Position numbers and translations under genes: made by a program
Shown: positions 7,782 through 17,060 of the stretch, one piece after another
Numbering within the stretch: position 1 is the first letter of the stretch
How the letters are laid out: each line of letters begins with the position of its first letter
From: Actinomycetes bacterium
Lineage (GTDB): Bacteria; Actinomycetota; Actinomycetes; Streptosporangiales; Streptosporangiaceae
NCBI GenBank assembly: GCA_021792855.1
Contig: JAJYTW010000011.1
Coordinates: 1-42,707, forward strand
Length of the DNA stretch: 42,707 nucleotides
Direction of reading: 5' to 3'
Notes under the pieces: generated by a model
Database searches by the model: none
The model's input: only the letters and a program-made list of their open reading frames with translations
What the model was told of the DNA's origin: nothing

Positions 7782-10150
7782 GCCGCACCTCCGTTGCTGC
7801 CCGCGGCGGCGCCGCTGGCCGACTCGATGGCCCGCCAGACGCGCTCGGGCGTGCACGGCATCGGGACATCCCGGACGCCGAGTGGGCGGAGCGCGTCCAC
7901 GACCGCGTTCACAACTGCCGGGGTGGAGGCGATCGTCCCGGCCTCGCCGACGCCCTTGACGCCGAGCGCGTTCGCCGCCGGGGTCTCGGTTCGGTCTGTC
8001 ACGTAGGACGGCACGTCGGCCGCGGACGGGATGAGGTAGTCGGCCAGGGTCGTGGTGAGCAGGTTGCCCGCCTCGTCGTAGACCGCCTCCTCGTACAGCG
8101 CCTGCCCGATGCCCTGGGCGATGCCGCCGTGCACCTGGCCGTCCACGATCAGCGGGTTGACTACCTTGCCGACGTCGTCGACCGCGACATAGGTCCGGAT
8201 CTTGACCATGCCAGTCTCGGTGTCCACCTCGGCGGCGCACAGGTGAGTGCCGTGCGGGTAGCTGAAGTTGTCCGGGTCATAGGTCGCGTCCGAGTCCAGC
8301 GAGGGCTCGACCCCGTCCGGCAGGTTGTGGGCCGCGAAGGTAGCGAGCGCGATCTCCTGGATGGAGATCTCCTTGCCGCCGCCGACGCTGAACTTGCCGC
8401 CGGCGAACCGCACCGACTCCGGCGGGGCCTCCAGCATGGCCGAGGCGATGACCTTCGCCTTGGCGATCACCTTGTCGCAGGCGCCGACCAGTGCCATGCC
8501 GCCCACCGTCAGCGACCGCGAGCCGTAGGTGTCCATGCCCTTCGGCGAGATCTGGGTGTCGCCGTGCAGCACCCGGATGTCCTCGAACGGCACGCCAAGC
8601 TGGTCGGCGACGATCTGGCTCCAGGCCGTCTCATGCCCCTGGCCGTGCGCGCTTGACCCGGTCACCACCTCCACCTTGCCGGTCGGCAGCATCCGGATCG
8701 AGGCGTGCTCCCAGCCACCCGCCCCGTAGGCGAGCGACCCGAGCACCCGGGACGGCGCCAGGCCGCACATCTCGGTAAAGGTCGAGACGCCGATGCCAAG
8801 CCGCACCGAGTCGCCCCGGGCGTTTCGTTCCGCCTGCTCGGCCCGTAGCCCGTCGTAGTCGAACAGTTCCTTGGCGCGTGCCGTCGCCGCCTCGTAGTTC
8901 CCCGAGTCGTAGGTCAGGCCGGCGATCGAGGTGAACGGGAACTCCTCGTGCTTAATCCAGTTCCGCTCGCGTAGTTCCAGCGGATCCATGCCGAGTTCGG
9001 CCGCGAGTTCGTCCATGATCCGCTCGATCGCGAAGGTCGCCTCGGGCCGCCCTGCGCCGCGGTAGGCGTCGGTCGGCATCTTGGTGGTGAACACGCCGGT
9101 GCAGCGGAACGAGTAGGCGTCCATCTTGTAGATGGCCGGGTACATGAACGCCCCGAGCAGCGGGACACCGGGCGTAACCAGCATCAGATAGGCGCCCATG
9201 TCGGCCAGCAGGTCGACGGACAAGCCGCGGACCCGGCCGTCGCTGTCGGCGGCGATCCTGATCCGCTGCCACTGGTCCCGCCCGTGGTGCACGGTCATGT
9301 TGCCCTCGCTGCGCGACTCGGTCCACTTGACCGGGCGGCCCAGCTTGCGGGCGATCAGGATGGCCAGCACCTCCTCGGCGGTTACCTGGAGCTTGGAGCC
9401 GAAGCCCCCGCCGACATCCGGCGCGATCACTCGGATCGACTGCTCTGGGATGCCGGTGACCAGGGCCAGCATGACCCGGAGCACGTGCGGGATCTGAGTG
9501 GCCGACCACAGCGTGACGTCGCCGCCCACCGAACTTGCCAGCACGGACCGTGGTTCCATCGCGGACGGGATCAGCCGCTGCTGCCGGTAGTTCCGCTCGA
9601 TCACCACTGGGGCGCCGGAGAAGGCGGCATCCACATCGCCGTTCGCGAACGTCCACTCGAAGCTCTTGTTGCCCGCCTCGTGCACCTTCGGCGACGACTC
9701 GTCGAGCGCCGTCCGCATGTCAAGGACCGGCTCAAGCGGCTCGTAGTTCACGTCGATGGCGGCGAGTGCGTCGGCCGCGGTGTACCGGTCCCTGGCGACG
9801 ACCACGGCGACCGCCTCGCCGACGTACCGGACCTCTTCGGTGGCCATCGGCGGGTGGTCGGGGATCACGATGTCCGGCGTGACCGGCCAGGCGCACGGCA
9901 GGCTGCCCTGCTCGGCGGCGAAGTCGGCGCCCGAGAACGCGGCGACCACTCCAGGTACCTGGCGGGCGGCGCTGACGTCCACAGAGGTGATCCTGGCATG
10001 TGCGTACGGACTGCGCAGGAACGCCAGGTGCAGCATGCCGGGCAGGGACAGGTTGTCGGTCCAGGACGTCTGCCCGGTGACCAGCCTGGCGTCCTCCTTG
10101 CGCCGGCGCGGCCTGCCGAGTTCGGCGGCGGGTTCGGCGGTCACTGTCAT
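7778..10150 (-). CDS. coxL: molybdenum hydroxylase large subunit, form II CoxL-type
   Basis: The 790-residue molybdopterin-cytosine-dinucleotide catalytic subunit. The active-site loop reads AYRGAGR (362-368, bases 9047-9067). That is the form II signature; true form I CO dehydrogenases carry AYxCSFR with the Cys that binds copper. GGFGSKL and the C-terminal GVGEAGT with the catalytic glutamate are also present. The enzyme is therefore a molybdenum hydroxylase whose substrate could be CO or another carbonyl or heterocycle. The start ATG 10150 overlaps the coxS stop and the end overlaps coxM, both as ATGA. No coxD/E/F maturation genes lie in the window. Confidence 0.93.
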   Translation of the reverse strand: MTVTAEPAAELGRPRRRKEDARLVTGQTSWTDNLSLPGMLHLAFLRSPYAHARITSVDVSAARQVPGVVAAFSGADFAAEQGSLPCAWPVTPDIVIPDHPPMATEEVRYVGEAVAVVVARDRYTAADALAAIDVNYEPLEPVLDMRTALDESSPKVHEAGNKSFEWTFANGDVDAAFSGAPVVIERNYRQQRLIPSAMEPRSVLASSVGGDVTLWSATQIPHVLRVMLALVTGIPEQSIRVIAPDVGGGFGSKLQVTAEEVLAILIARKLGRPVKWTESRSEGNMTVHHGRDQWQRIRIAADSDGRVRGLSVDLLADMGAYLMLVTPGVPLLGAFMYPAIYKMDAYSFRCTGVFTTKMPTDAYRGAGRPEATFAIERIMDELAAELGMDPLELRERNWIKHEEFPFTSIAGLTYDSGNYEAATARAKELFDYDGLRAEQAERNARGDSVRLGIGVSTFTEMCGLAPSRVLGSLAYGAGGWEHASIRMLPTGKVEVVTGSSAHGQGHETAWSQIVADQLGVPFEDIRVLHGDTQISPKGMDTYGSRSLTVGGMALVGACDKVIAKAKVIASAMLEAPPESVRFAGGKFSVGGGKEISIQEIALATFAAHNLPDGVEPSLDSDATYDPDNFSYPHGTHLCAAEVDTETGMVKIRTYVAVDDVGKVVNPLIVDGQVHGGIAQGIGQALYEEAVYDEAGNLLTTTLADYLIPSAADVPSYVTDRTETPAANALGVKGVGEAGTIASTPAVVNAVVDALRPLGVRDVPMPCTPERVWRAIESASGAAAGSNGGAA

Positions 10151-10614
10151 TGGCCTGCTCCTGCCTGTGCGGCGCGCCGGACGGCGCGGACGATGTGCTC
10201 GTAGCCGGTGCAGCGGCAGAGGTTGCCCTCCAGGCCCTCCCTGATCTGCTCATCCGTCGGGTTCGGGTTGTCCCGCAGCAGGTCGGCCGAGGCCAGGATC
10301 ATGCCCGGGGTGCAGTACCCGCACTGGAGCGCGTGCTCCTCGTGGAACGCCTTCTGGAGTGGGTGCCACTCGCCGTTGGCCAGGCCCTCGATCGTGGTGA
10401 TCTCCGTGCCGTCCGCCTGGACGGCGAGGACCGAGCAGCTTTTCACCGATACGCCATCCATCAGCACGGTGCAGGCGCCGCAGTTGGACGTGTCGCAGCC
10501 GATCGGCGTGCCGGTCTTGCCGAGCACATCCCGTAGATAGTGGACAAGCAGGAGTCGTGGCTCCACGTCGTCGACGTAGCTGACTCCGTCGACAGTCACG
10601 TTGATTTGCGTCAT
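10147..10614 (-). CDS. coxS: molybdenum hydroxylase [2Fe-2S] small subunit, CoxS-type
   Basis: A 155-residue iron-sulfur subunit with two [2Fe-2S] clusters. The N-terminal plant-ferredoxin-type cluster is bound by C40, C45, C48 and C60 (GCDTSNCGACTV, then KSC). The C-terminal cluster is bound by C98, C101, C133 and C135 (QCGYCTPG and LCRCTGY). It relays electrons from the molybdenum centre in CoxL to FAD in CoxM. The ATG at 10614 has a strong GGAGGAGC Shine-Dalgarno close upstream. It is the first gene of the operon coxS-coxL-coxM-coxG, and a 10-bp inverted repeat sits in its upstream region. Confidence 0.95.
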   Translation of the reverse strand: MTQINVTVDGVSYVDDVEPRLLLVHYLRDVLGKTGTPIGCDTSNCGACTVLMDGVSVKSCSVLAVQADGTEITTIEGLANGEWHPLQKAFHEEHALQCGYCTPGMILASADLLRDNPNPTDEQIREGLEGNLCRCTGYEHIVRAVRRAAQAGAGQ

Positions 10615-10636
10615 GCGCTAGCTCCTCCGGAGACGG

Positions 10637-10684
10637 CTGGTGCGCCTGATGCAAACCTATGATGGGTCAGTCCTGGCGCACCAG
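10637..10684. promoter_or_regulatory. spaced inverted repeat upstream of coxS
   Basis: CTGGTGCGCC (10637-10646) and GGCGCACCAG (10675-10684) are exact inverted copies 28 nt apart. The pair lies 23-70 bp upstream of the coxS start, inside an intergenic region of only 157 bp. It could be a two-site operator for a dimeric regulator or an RNA hairpin in the leader. The bound protein is unknown. Confidence 0.4.
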
Positions 10685-10771
10685 TCCCCATTCTCCGATC
10701 GGGGCACTCAATTCCCGATATCGACGACGCCGCTGACCTGTGATTCGGTGCAACGCAATCGATCGGTGGAT

Positions 10772-11491
10772 TTATGGTGTTTGCAGCACCTGAAACGCCT
10801 CGGCCAGGCGCCCGGCGGGCCATCCAGCCTGTGCGGCCGCGTGCGTCAGCCAGCCGCGGATCCGGTCTTCCAGGTCGGTCATGTGCCCGGTCTGGGTATT
10901 GTGCGCGCGCAGCGCGGCAATTTTCCGATCGAAGTTATCGGTTACATCGACACAATGATCCGCCTGCGGGCTGGCCATCAGCCATACCTCGGGCACCGTC
11001 CAGGCCGTGAGGCCCTCTTCGGTCAGCAACTCGGGAAAGGCGAACGGATTCCGGGCGTCCGGATAGACGGCGTCAATCGCCGCCGAACCTACCGCCCGGT
11101 GGTCGGGATGGCTCGCGCCGATCCTGGCGTAGTTCCGGTCCGGCGACTGGCAGAGCAGCCGATCCGGCCGCACCTGCCGGATCACCCGGGTCAGGTCCTT
11201 GCGCAGGGCGAGCGTTGGCTCGACGGTCCCGTCGGCGTAGCCGAGGTAGCGGACGTCGCTGACCCCAACGCACTTGGCCGCCGCTAGTTGCTCGGCCCGG
11301 CGGGCGACCACCAGATCGGCCGGGGTGATGTCCATGTCCCGGCCGCCGGCGTCGCCGTCGGTGACCACGCAGTAGGTCACCTCGATACCGCGGTCGGTCC
11401 AGCCGGCGACCGTGCCGGCCGCCCCGAAGTCCACGTCGTCTGGGTGAGCGGTGATGACCAGGATCCGGCGCACCTCGGCGTCATCGAGCAT
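10772..11491 (-). CDS. PIG-L (LmbE-like) family zinc deacetylase
   Basis: A 239-residue member of the N-acetylglucosaminyl-phosphatidylinositol de-N-acetylase / MshB-Mca superfamily. The zinc and catalytic motif AHPDD is at about residues 16-20, followed by [11 protein letters not shown]. The second metal motif is [24 protein letters not shown] split across the middle of the protein, with the third ligand histidine. Substrates in this family are N-acetyl sugars, mycothiol conjugates or small amides; the sequence alone does not choose. ATG 11491 follows TAAGAT by 7 nt with no Shine-Dalgarno, so the message is probably leaderless. It is upstream of cox on the same strand but 157 bp away, so operon membership is doubtful. 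Confidence 0.88.
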   Translation of the reverse strand: MLDDAEVRRILVITAHPDDVDFGAAGTVAGWTDRGIEVTYCVVTDGDAGGRDMDITPADLVVARRAEQLAAAKCVGVSDVRYLGYADGTVEPTLALRKDLTRVIRQVRPDRLLCQSPDRNYARIGASHPDHRAVGSAAIDAVYPDARNPFAFPELLTEEGLTAWTVPEVWLMASPQADHCVDVTDNFDRKIAALRAHNTQTGHMTDLEDRIRGWLTHAAAQAGWPAGRLAEAFQVLQTP

Positions 11492-11498
11492 GTGCGTG

Positions 11499-11504
11499 AT
11501 CTTA
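11499..11504 (-). promoter_or_regulatory. -10 element, leaderless PIG-L gene
   Basis: TAAGAT on the minus strand matches the actinobacterial TANNNT -10 and ends 7 nt before the ATG at 11491. A transcript starting at the A of the ATG is expected. No convincing -35 is visible. Confidence 0.45.
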
Positions 11505-11674
11505 TCGCCGGGTCCCGGCCGAGGCCGGGGCGTGGGGTGGCGATGACCGGGGCTTTCCCGTCCATATACAGAGCGTTACATGGTAATACGCGGAGGGTAA
11601 CTGAAGGTATATCTCAGCGGACCGAATACCGGCCGCGGATTTCGACGGATCTGCGACGGGGGCGACAACCGGCG

Positions 11675-13198
11675 ATGCGGGGGACAGTCACGGGCGGGCC
11701 GATGCGGCGCGTGCTCGCCGTCATCGCCGTCCTGCTCGTCGTGATCAGCACGGTCATGGTCATCACCCTGGAGAGCTGGTCAAGCACGCTGCGGTCGCTT
11801 ACCGCCGCGACCACCTCGGCCCGGGTGGTGACCCGGGCGATGACGCTCCGGCTGGTTTTCGATACCGAGCAACTCGCCATCTACCGATATCTCGGCACCG
11901 GCACCTCGGCGGCGCTGACCGAGGCCCGGGCCGCGCATGCGGGATTCGTCGCTCAGGCCGCCAGGGTGGCGCCCGGCGGCTCAGGCACGGCCATGCTGGC
12001 CCAGGCGGTCCGCGCCGAGCGCGCCTATTTCGCCGCCTTCAACCAGGCCCGGCCGCTGGTCGCGGTCAGCAGGGAACGCGCCGACCAGGCCATCGGCCGC
12101 CTGGACGCGATGTCCGGCACGGTCACCGCCCCGCTCGCCGGGGTGGCGGCGCAGGCGGCAGTCGCCTCGCGGCAGATGCGCCGCAGGGCCGCGGCATCGG
12201 GCAGCAGGGCACTGTGGGTGGAGTTCGGCTCCGACCTGATCGGCCTGGCGATCGCGATCGGGTTCGCGCTCTACACCTACCGGCTGCTCAGGCAGGCCGC
12301 CGGGCGGCAGCGCGAGCTAGCTACGGTGGTCAGCCGGCTGAGCGACCGCGACGACCTGCTGGCCAGGCTGGAGTCCGCCGCCGACGTGCTCAGCGAGGTG
12401 TCCGGTCAGCTCTGCGACGTGGCGGGCAGCGCGGCCACCGTCTCGGGTGAGCAGTTCACGGCGGTCAGCCAGACATCGGCCAGGATGGATGACCTCGCCG
12501 CCGCGGCCACCTCGATCGCCGAGGCCGTCAGCGCGGCGTCGCAGGCCGCCGAGCGCACCGGCGAAACCATCCGGGACATGCGAGACAAGGTGGAGACCAT
12601 CGAGGCGCTCACCCTGTCGCTGGGCGAGCAGGTCCAGAAGATCGGCGCGATCGTCGAGCTCATCAACGACATCGGGAACCAGACCAACCTGCTGGCCCTG
12701 AACGCCGCGATCGAGGCGGCCAGGGCCGGTGAGGCCGGCAAGGGCTTCGCGGTGGTGGCCACCGAGGTGCGCAGGCTGGCCGAGCGCTCGATTCAGTCCG
12801 CCGATTCGATCAGCGCGATCGTCTCCGGCGTGCAGGAGCAGACCAGCGCCACGATCGAGGCGACCGGGCAGGGCGCCAGCCAGGCCAGGGAGGCCGGCGA
12901 GCTGATGAGCACCACCGCCGTGCGGCTGCACGAGTCCCTGACCGCGACCCAGTGGCAGAAGACGGCGGCCGACGAGGTGGACGAGGCGGTCGAGCAGATC
13001 AGGCAGGGCGCCGAGGATCTGGCCGGGAGCCAGGCCCAGTGGCTGGCGGCGTCCGAGCGGCTGGAGTCCCTGGTGAGCGAGATTCAGCGGGTGCTGCATG
13101 CCAGCGGCGGCCCGGCGTCCGGGCCGGCGGACGCGGGCCAGGCCGGGCAGTGGTCGCGGCTGAGCGACCTGCTCGCCGGTCCGGAGCCCGCCAGATGA
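11675..13198 (+). CDS. methyl-accepting chemotaxis-type receptor without recognisable HAMP domain
   Basis: A 507-residue membrane chemoreceptor. TM1 is about 12-31. An extracytoplasmic helical region (about 32-180) resembles a small four-helix sensor. TM2 is about 184-204. The cytoplasmic coiled coil has the highly conserved hairpin tip at about 326-370 ([18 protein letters not shown], then [16 protein letters not shown]) that contacts CheW and CheA. No HAMP consensus is visible after TM2. The start is uncertain between ATG 11675 (GGGGG about 12 nt upstream) and ATG 11702; both keep TM1. It overlaps cheW as ATGA and begins a six-gene cluster. With no CheR or CheB nearby, methylation-based adaptation cannot be assumed. 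Confidence 0.9.
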   Translation: MRGTVTGGPMRRVLAVIAVLLVVISTVMVITLESWSSTLRSLTAATTSARVVTRAMTLRLVFDTEQLAIYRYLGTGTSAALTEARAAHAGFVAQAARVAPGGSGTAMLAQAVRAERAYFAAFNQARPLVAVSRERADQAIGRLDAMSGTVTAPLAGVAAQAAVASRQMRRRAAASGSRALWVEFGSDLIGLAIAIGFALYTYRLLRQAAGRQRELATVVSRLSDRDDLLARLESAADVLSEVSGQLCDVAGSAATVSGEQFTAVSQTSARMDDLAAAATSIAEAVSAASQAAERTGETIRDMRDKVETIEALTLSLGEQVQKIGAIVELINDIGNQTNLLALNAAIEAARAGEAGKGFAVVATEVRRLAERSIQSADSISAIVSGVQEQTSATIEATGQGASQAREAGELMSTTAVRLHESLTATQWQKTAADEVDEAVEQIRQGAEDLAGSQAQWLAASERLESLVSEIQRVLHASGGPASGPADAGQAGQWSRLSDLLAGPEPAR

Positions 13199-13596
13199 GT
13201 TACCTGCGCCTCCGCGTGGCCGGCGAGCACTACGCGATCGACATCCGGTTCGTTCGGGAGGTAGCCGTGCTCGGGGCGGTTACTGCCGTGCCCGGATCGA
13301 GTCGGCCGGTACTCGGCGTCTGCAGCGTGCGCGAGTCGATCCTGCCGGTGGTCGACCTGGCCGCCGTCTTCGGCCAGTCCGGGCTGGTCCGGCCCAGCCA
13401 TATCGCGGTGATCGAGGCCGGCGGACAGCAGGCCGCCCTGGCCGTGGACGGGCTGGAATCGGTGGGCGGACCGACCGGCCCGGTCGAGCGGTCGAAGGCG
13501 GAACTGCTGACCGGGACCTTCATGGCCGGCGGCGACCTGGTCGGCATCGTGGACGTCGGCCGGATGCTGGACTGGCTGGCCGGGGTCCGGCGATGA
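13195..13596 (+). CDS. cheW: CheW-like coupling protein
   Basis: A 133-residue single CheW domain that would bridge the receptor tip to the P5 domain of CheA. Visible family features are the N-terminal strands ([21 protein letters not shown]), the [11 protein letters not shown] segment and a C-terminal GIVDVGRML motif. Start ATG 13195 overlaps the receptor stop, and the end overlaps cheA at 13593-13596, both by 4 nt. Length is close to a minimal CheW. Confidence 0.9.
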   Translation: MSYLRLRVAGEHYAIDIRFVREVAVLGAVTAVPGSSRPVLGVCSVRESILPVVDLAAVFGQSGLVRPSHIAVIEAGGQQAALAVDGLESVGGPTGPVERSKAELLTGTFMAGGDLVGIVDVGRMLDWLAGVRR

Positions 13597-15656
13597 GCGG
13601 CCCGGACGAGGAACTCGCCGACATCTTCCGGGAGGAGGCGAACGGCAGGATCGACCGGATCGACGCCGCGCTGCTCGCGGTGGAGGCGGGCAGCGCGGAC
13701 GCAGCGGTCATCGACGAGATCTTCCGGCAGGCCCACACGATCAAGGGTGCCGCGAGCCTGCTCGGCATGGATCGCATCAGCCGGATCGCGCACGCCGTGG
13801 AGGACGTGCTGGCCGGGGTGCGGGATACCGGCGAGTTCCCGCCCGCGCTGGCCGGCCTGCTGCTGCGATCCAGCCAGACGATGCGCGGCCTGGTGAACGG
13901 CGCGGACGAGCCGGCCGACGCCGTGCTCGCCGAACTGGCAGCGACCGCCGCGCGCGGTCGGGCCGCGACAGAGCGGAGCGGCCAGGCCGCTGCGGGGACT
14001 GGCCAGGGTGATCCGGTCCCGGAACAGCCGGATCCGGTGCCGCCGCAGCGCGTCCCGCATACCGACCCGGGTGGCCAGCCTGGCCCGGGTGGCCAGCCTG
14101 GCCCGGGCCCGCGCGCCGGAACCGGCAGCCACCGCTCCGTCCGGGTCCCGGCCGACCGGCTTGACCACCTGCTGGACCTGGTCGGCGAGTTCATGCAGGA
14201 CCGCAGGCACCTGACGCACGCCCTGGCCGAGTCGGGCGAGGCCAGCGAACTGGCCGGGCTGCTCGATCCCGGCGACCGACTGCTCGCCGAACTGCGGGAC
14301 GTCGCGGTGGGCATGCGCACGCTGCCGGTGTCGATGATCACCGGCCCGCTGCCGCGGGCGGTCCGCGATCTGGCGCGGGCGGCGGGGAAGGACGTTGAAT
14401 TCGCGGCCACCGGCACCGCCACCGAACTGGACCGGGTGATCCTGGAGAGCCTGACCGAGCCGGTCACCCACCTGCTGCGCAACGCCATCGACCACGGCAT
14501 CGAGTCGCCCGGGGATCGGCTCGCCGCGGGCAAGCCGGCCCGCGGCCGGATCGAACTGCGCGCGGCGCCCCGCGGCGGGATGGTGGAGGTGACGGTCGCC
14601 GACGACGGCCGCGGCGTGCCGGATGAGGCGGTGAGCCTGGTTGAGTCGGGTGGCTCGCTCGCCGACGTCCTGGCCAGGCCCGGATTCTCGACCGCCGAGC
14701 AGGTGACTGACCTGGGCGGCCGCGGTGTTGGACTGGACGCCGTGCGGGCGTACGCACGCTCGCTCGGCGGTGGCCTGCAGATCCGTAGCGAGCCCGGCAC
14801 GGGAACCGCCGTGAGCCTGCTGCTGCCGCTGGCGCTGGCGCTGATGACGGTACTGCTGGTCGAGCACGGCAGCGCGGTGTACGGCGTGCCGCTGCCCGCC
14901 GTGGCCGAGGTGATCTCGGTGGACCGGCTACTGCGGATCACCGGCCGGCCCGCAGTCCGGGTCCGTGATCGAGTGCTGCCGGTGGTCGATCTCGGCGATC
15001 TGGTCGGCTCGCCCGCGGCCGGATACGCCGAGGGCGGGCCCGCGGTCGTGCTCGGCGGCGGCGACCGGCCGCTGGCCGTGACCTGCGACCGGCTGCTTGG
15101 CCAGGCGGAGGTCGTGGTCAAGCCGCTCAGCAGGCTGGCGGGCGGCGACACCTACCTCGGCGGCGCGATCCTGGGTGACGGCCGGATCGCACTGATCCTG
15201 GACCCGGGCCGGCTGATCGCGGCATACCCGACCGTGCGTGCGGCCAACCGGGTGCCGGTCGCGTCGGCGGCTGGCTCGGACCGGGCGGGCGCGACCATCC
15301 TCCTGGTCGAGGACTCGCCGGCGGTCATCGCCATGCAGCGCCGGATGCTGCGGGAGGCCGGCTACCGGGTGGTCACCGCGCGGGACGGCGAGCAGGCGCT
15401 GGAGGTCCTGAGTCGCGGCGGCATCACCGCGGTCGTGACCGACCTGCAGATGCCGCGCCTGGACGGACTCGGTCTTACCCGGGCCATCCGCGCCGACCCG
15501 CTCCGGTCCGACCTGCCGGTCATCGTCGCCACCACGCACGCTCGCGCGCAGGACCGGCAGGTGGCGCTGGACGCCGGGGCCGACGCCCTGCTGGCGAAGC
15601 AGACCATGGACGCCAGGACGCTGGTCGCGACCATCAAGCAGCTGACGGGACGGTGA
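13593..15656 (+). CDS. cheA: CheA-type hybrid histidine kinase with C-terminal receiver domain
   Basis: A 687-residue hybrid kinase. The Hpt domain (about 1-120) carries the phosphorylated histidine H48 in AHTIKG. A Pro/Gly linker follows, then the dimerisation helices (about 180-245). The HATPase domain (about 280-412) has the N-box HLLRNAIDHGIE (293-304), DDGRG (337-341) and GRGVGLD (376-382). The P5 CheW-like domain is about 413-545. A receiver domain (about 566-687) has D617 as the phosphoacceptor (TDLQMPRLDG) and K669. No separate P2 domain for CheY or CheB docking is obvious. It overlaps cheW by ATGA. Such CheA-REC hybrids are typical of chemosensory systems not tied to simple flagellar chemotaxis. 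Confidence 0.93.
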   Translation: MSGPDEELADIFREEANGRIDRIDAALLAVEAGSADAAVIDEIFRQAHTIKGAASLLGMDRISRIAHAVEDVLAGVRDTGEFPPALAGLLLRSSQTMRGLVNGADEPADAVLAELAATAARGRAATERSGQAAAGTGQGDPVPEQPDPVPPQRVPHTDPGGQPGPGGQPGPGPRAGTGSHRSVRVPADRLDHLLDLVGEFMQDRRHLTHALAESGEASELAGLLDPGDRLLAELRDVAVGMRTLPVSMITGPLPRAVRDLARAAGKDVEFAATGTATELDRVILESLTEPVTHLLRNAIDHGIESPGDRLAAGKPARGRIELRAAPRGGMVEVTVADDGRGVPDEAVSLVESGGSLADVLARPGFSTAEQVTDLGGRGVGLDAVRAYARSLGGGLQIRSEPGTGTAVSLLLPLALALMTVLLVEHGSAVYGVPLPAVAEVISVDRLLRITGRPAVRVRDRVLPVVDLGDLVGSPAAGYAEGGPAVVLGGGDRPLAVTCDRLLGQAEVVVKPLSRLAGGDTYLGGAILGDGRIALILDPGRLIAAYPTVRAANRVPVASAAGSDRAGATILLVEDSPAVIAMQRRMLREAGYRVVTARDGEQALEVLSRGGITAVVTDLQMPRLDGLGLTRAIRADPLRSDLPVIVATTHARAQDRQVALDAGADALLAKQTMDARTLVATIKQLTGR
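14066..14101 (+). repeat. two exact 18-bp tandem copies in the CheA linker
   Basis: CCCGGGTGGCCAGCCTGG occurs at 14066-14083 and 14084-14101. It encodes the repeated PGGQPG in the flexible linker between the Hpt and dimerisation domains. Copy-number change would lengthen the linker by six residues without a frameshift. Confidence 0.85.
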
Positions 15657-15663
15657 TGGGGCG

Positions 15664-16041
15664 ATGATGACAACGATCTTGGTCGCCGAGGACTCGGTGA
15701 CCGTGCGCAAGCTGATCTGCGCCCGGCTGAGCGCGGATGGCTACCAGGTGATCGAGGCGGCGGACGGCCAGGAGGCGCTGGCCCGGGCCCAGGACGACCA
15801 CCCCGACCTGGTGCTGCTCGACAAGGTGATGCCCAAGCTGGACGGATTCGAGGTCGTCCGGGCGCTGCGGGCCGATCCGGCCACCGCGTCGGTGCCGATC
15901 GTGATGCTGACCGAGCGCACCAGCGAGGCCGATGTGCTCGGCGGGCTGAGCCTGGGCGTCGAGGAGTACCTGCCAAAGCCGTTCAGCCCGCACGAACTGT
16001 CGGCGCGGATCGCCCGGGTACTCAGCCGGGCGGTCCGATGA
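15664..16041 (+). CDS. CheY-type single-domain response regulator
   Basis: A 125-residue receiver domain with no output domain. The acidic pocket is E9-D10, the phosphoacceptor is D53 (LLDKVMPKLDG), the switch threonine is T83 (MLTERT) and the conserved lysine is K105 in PKPF. ATG 15664 is 7 nt after the cheA stop with GATGGGG between; ATG 15667 is an alternative. The stop overlaps the next gene as ATGA. As a stand-alone receiver it must act by protein contact, and the co-encoded HEAT protein or glycosyltransferase is the nearest candidate partner. That link is inference. Confidence 0.92.
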   Translation: MMTTILVAEDSVTVRKLICARLSADGYQVIEAADGQEALARAQDDHPDLVLLDKVMPKLDGFEVVRALRADPATASVPIVMLTERTSEADVLGGLSLGVEEYLPKPFSPHELSARIARVLSRAVR

Positions 16042-17060
16042 CCGGAGTGCTCGGCGGCATCGTGCTGGCTATGCTCGCGCTGCTCGTCGCCGGAGGGCTG
16101 GCCGACCTGGCGATGCGGTTCGCGACGGTACGCAGGGCGCGGCGCGAGCGGCGGGTCAGGCCGGCCGCCGAGGCGGGGATCGCCGAGTACCTCGCGGGCA
16201 CCGGGACGGTGCGCCGGGCGGGTACGGCCGGGGAGCGGTCGGTCTGGCTCACCGTTGCCATCGAGGCGATGCTCGACCTGCGCGGCGAAGAGCGGGTCAG
16301 GCTGGCAGCGCTGCTGGACCGGCTCGGCTACGTGCCGCGGCAGAGCATCCTGCTGCACGCCAGGCGGGTGGGGGTCCGGCGGCACGCCGCCGAGGTGCTC
16401 GCCATCATCGCCACGCCCGCCGCGCTGTCCGCGCTGACCGGCGGACTGGACGACCCGGACCCGCTGGTGCGCTGCACTTGCGCGCGGGCGCTGGCGAAGG
16501 CGGGCGGACCGGACGGCGCGGCCATGGCGATCACGATCGCGCAGCGGGACGCGCTGGCCGCGCCGGGCGCGGTGGCCGCGCTCGTGCTCGTGCTCGGGCA
16601 GAATCAGCCGGGCGCGCTCGGCCCCCTTCTCGGCCCGGCCGCGCGGCCGGCCGCACGGCTGATCGCCGTCCGGGTGGCCGGGGCCCTCCGGCTGGCGCAG
16701 TACGCCGTCCTGCTGCGGGACTGCCTGGCCGACGAGGACGGCCTTGCGGCGGCCTCGGCCGAGGGGCTCGGTGCGATCGGTGACATCGACTCGGTCGCCG
16801 CGCTGACCCTGCTGGCCGGGTCCGCTGGCCGGTCCGCGCCGACCCGTGCGGCGGCGGCTACCGCACTCGGCCGGATCGGCGACGACTCGGCGGCAGAGGT
16901 GCTTGGCGGCCTGCTCGGCAGCGCCGATTGGGCGCTGCGCGCGGCTGCGGCCGTCGCTCTCGGCGAGCTTGGCCCGTCGGGCGCCGCGGTACTGCGCCGA
17001 GCGGTGACGGCCGGGCCCGAGCCGGGCCGGGCACTGGCGGCGGCGGTGCTCACCCCGTGA
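16038..17060 (+). CDS. membrane-anchored HEAT-repeat protein
   Basis: A 340-residue protein with one N-terminal membrane helix (about 5-24), a basic stretch (RRARRERRVR) and then helical HEAT-like repeats to the end. Repeat signatures include PDPLVRCTCARALAKAGG, APTRAAAATALGRIGDDSA and ADWALRAAAAVALGELGPSG, each an ALG-type helix pair. HEAT repeats are protein-binding scaffolds, so it may link the response regulator and the glycosyltransferase at the membrane. It starts with ATGA overlap on cheY and ends with GTGA overlap on the glycosyltransferase gene. The scaffold role is inference; the repeat class is clear. Confidence 0.8.
   Translation: MTGVLGGIVLAMLALLVAGGLADLAMRFATVRRARRERRVRPAAEAGIAEYLAGTGTVRRAGTAGERSVWLTVAIEAMLDLRGEERVRLAALLDRLGYVPRQSILLHARRVGVRRHAAEVLAIIATPAALSALTGGLDDPDPLVRCTCARALAKAGGPDGAAMAITIAQRDALAAPGAVAALVLVLGQNQPGALGPLLGPAARPAARLIAVRVAGALRLAQYAVLLRDCLADEDGLAAASAEGLGAIGDIDSVAALTLLAGSAGRSAPTRAAAATALGRIGDDSAAEVLGGLLGSADWALRAAAAVALGELGPSGAAVLRRAVTAGPEPGRALAAAVLTP

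Noticed and set aside
11543-11674. Upstream in-frame ATG that would lengthen the chemoreceptor by 44 residues
   Set aside because: The extension is basic and disordered and would precede TM1 in an unusual way. The starts at 11675 and 11702 place TM1 at the N-terminus as expected.
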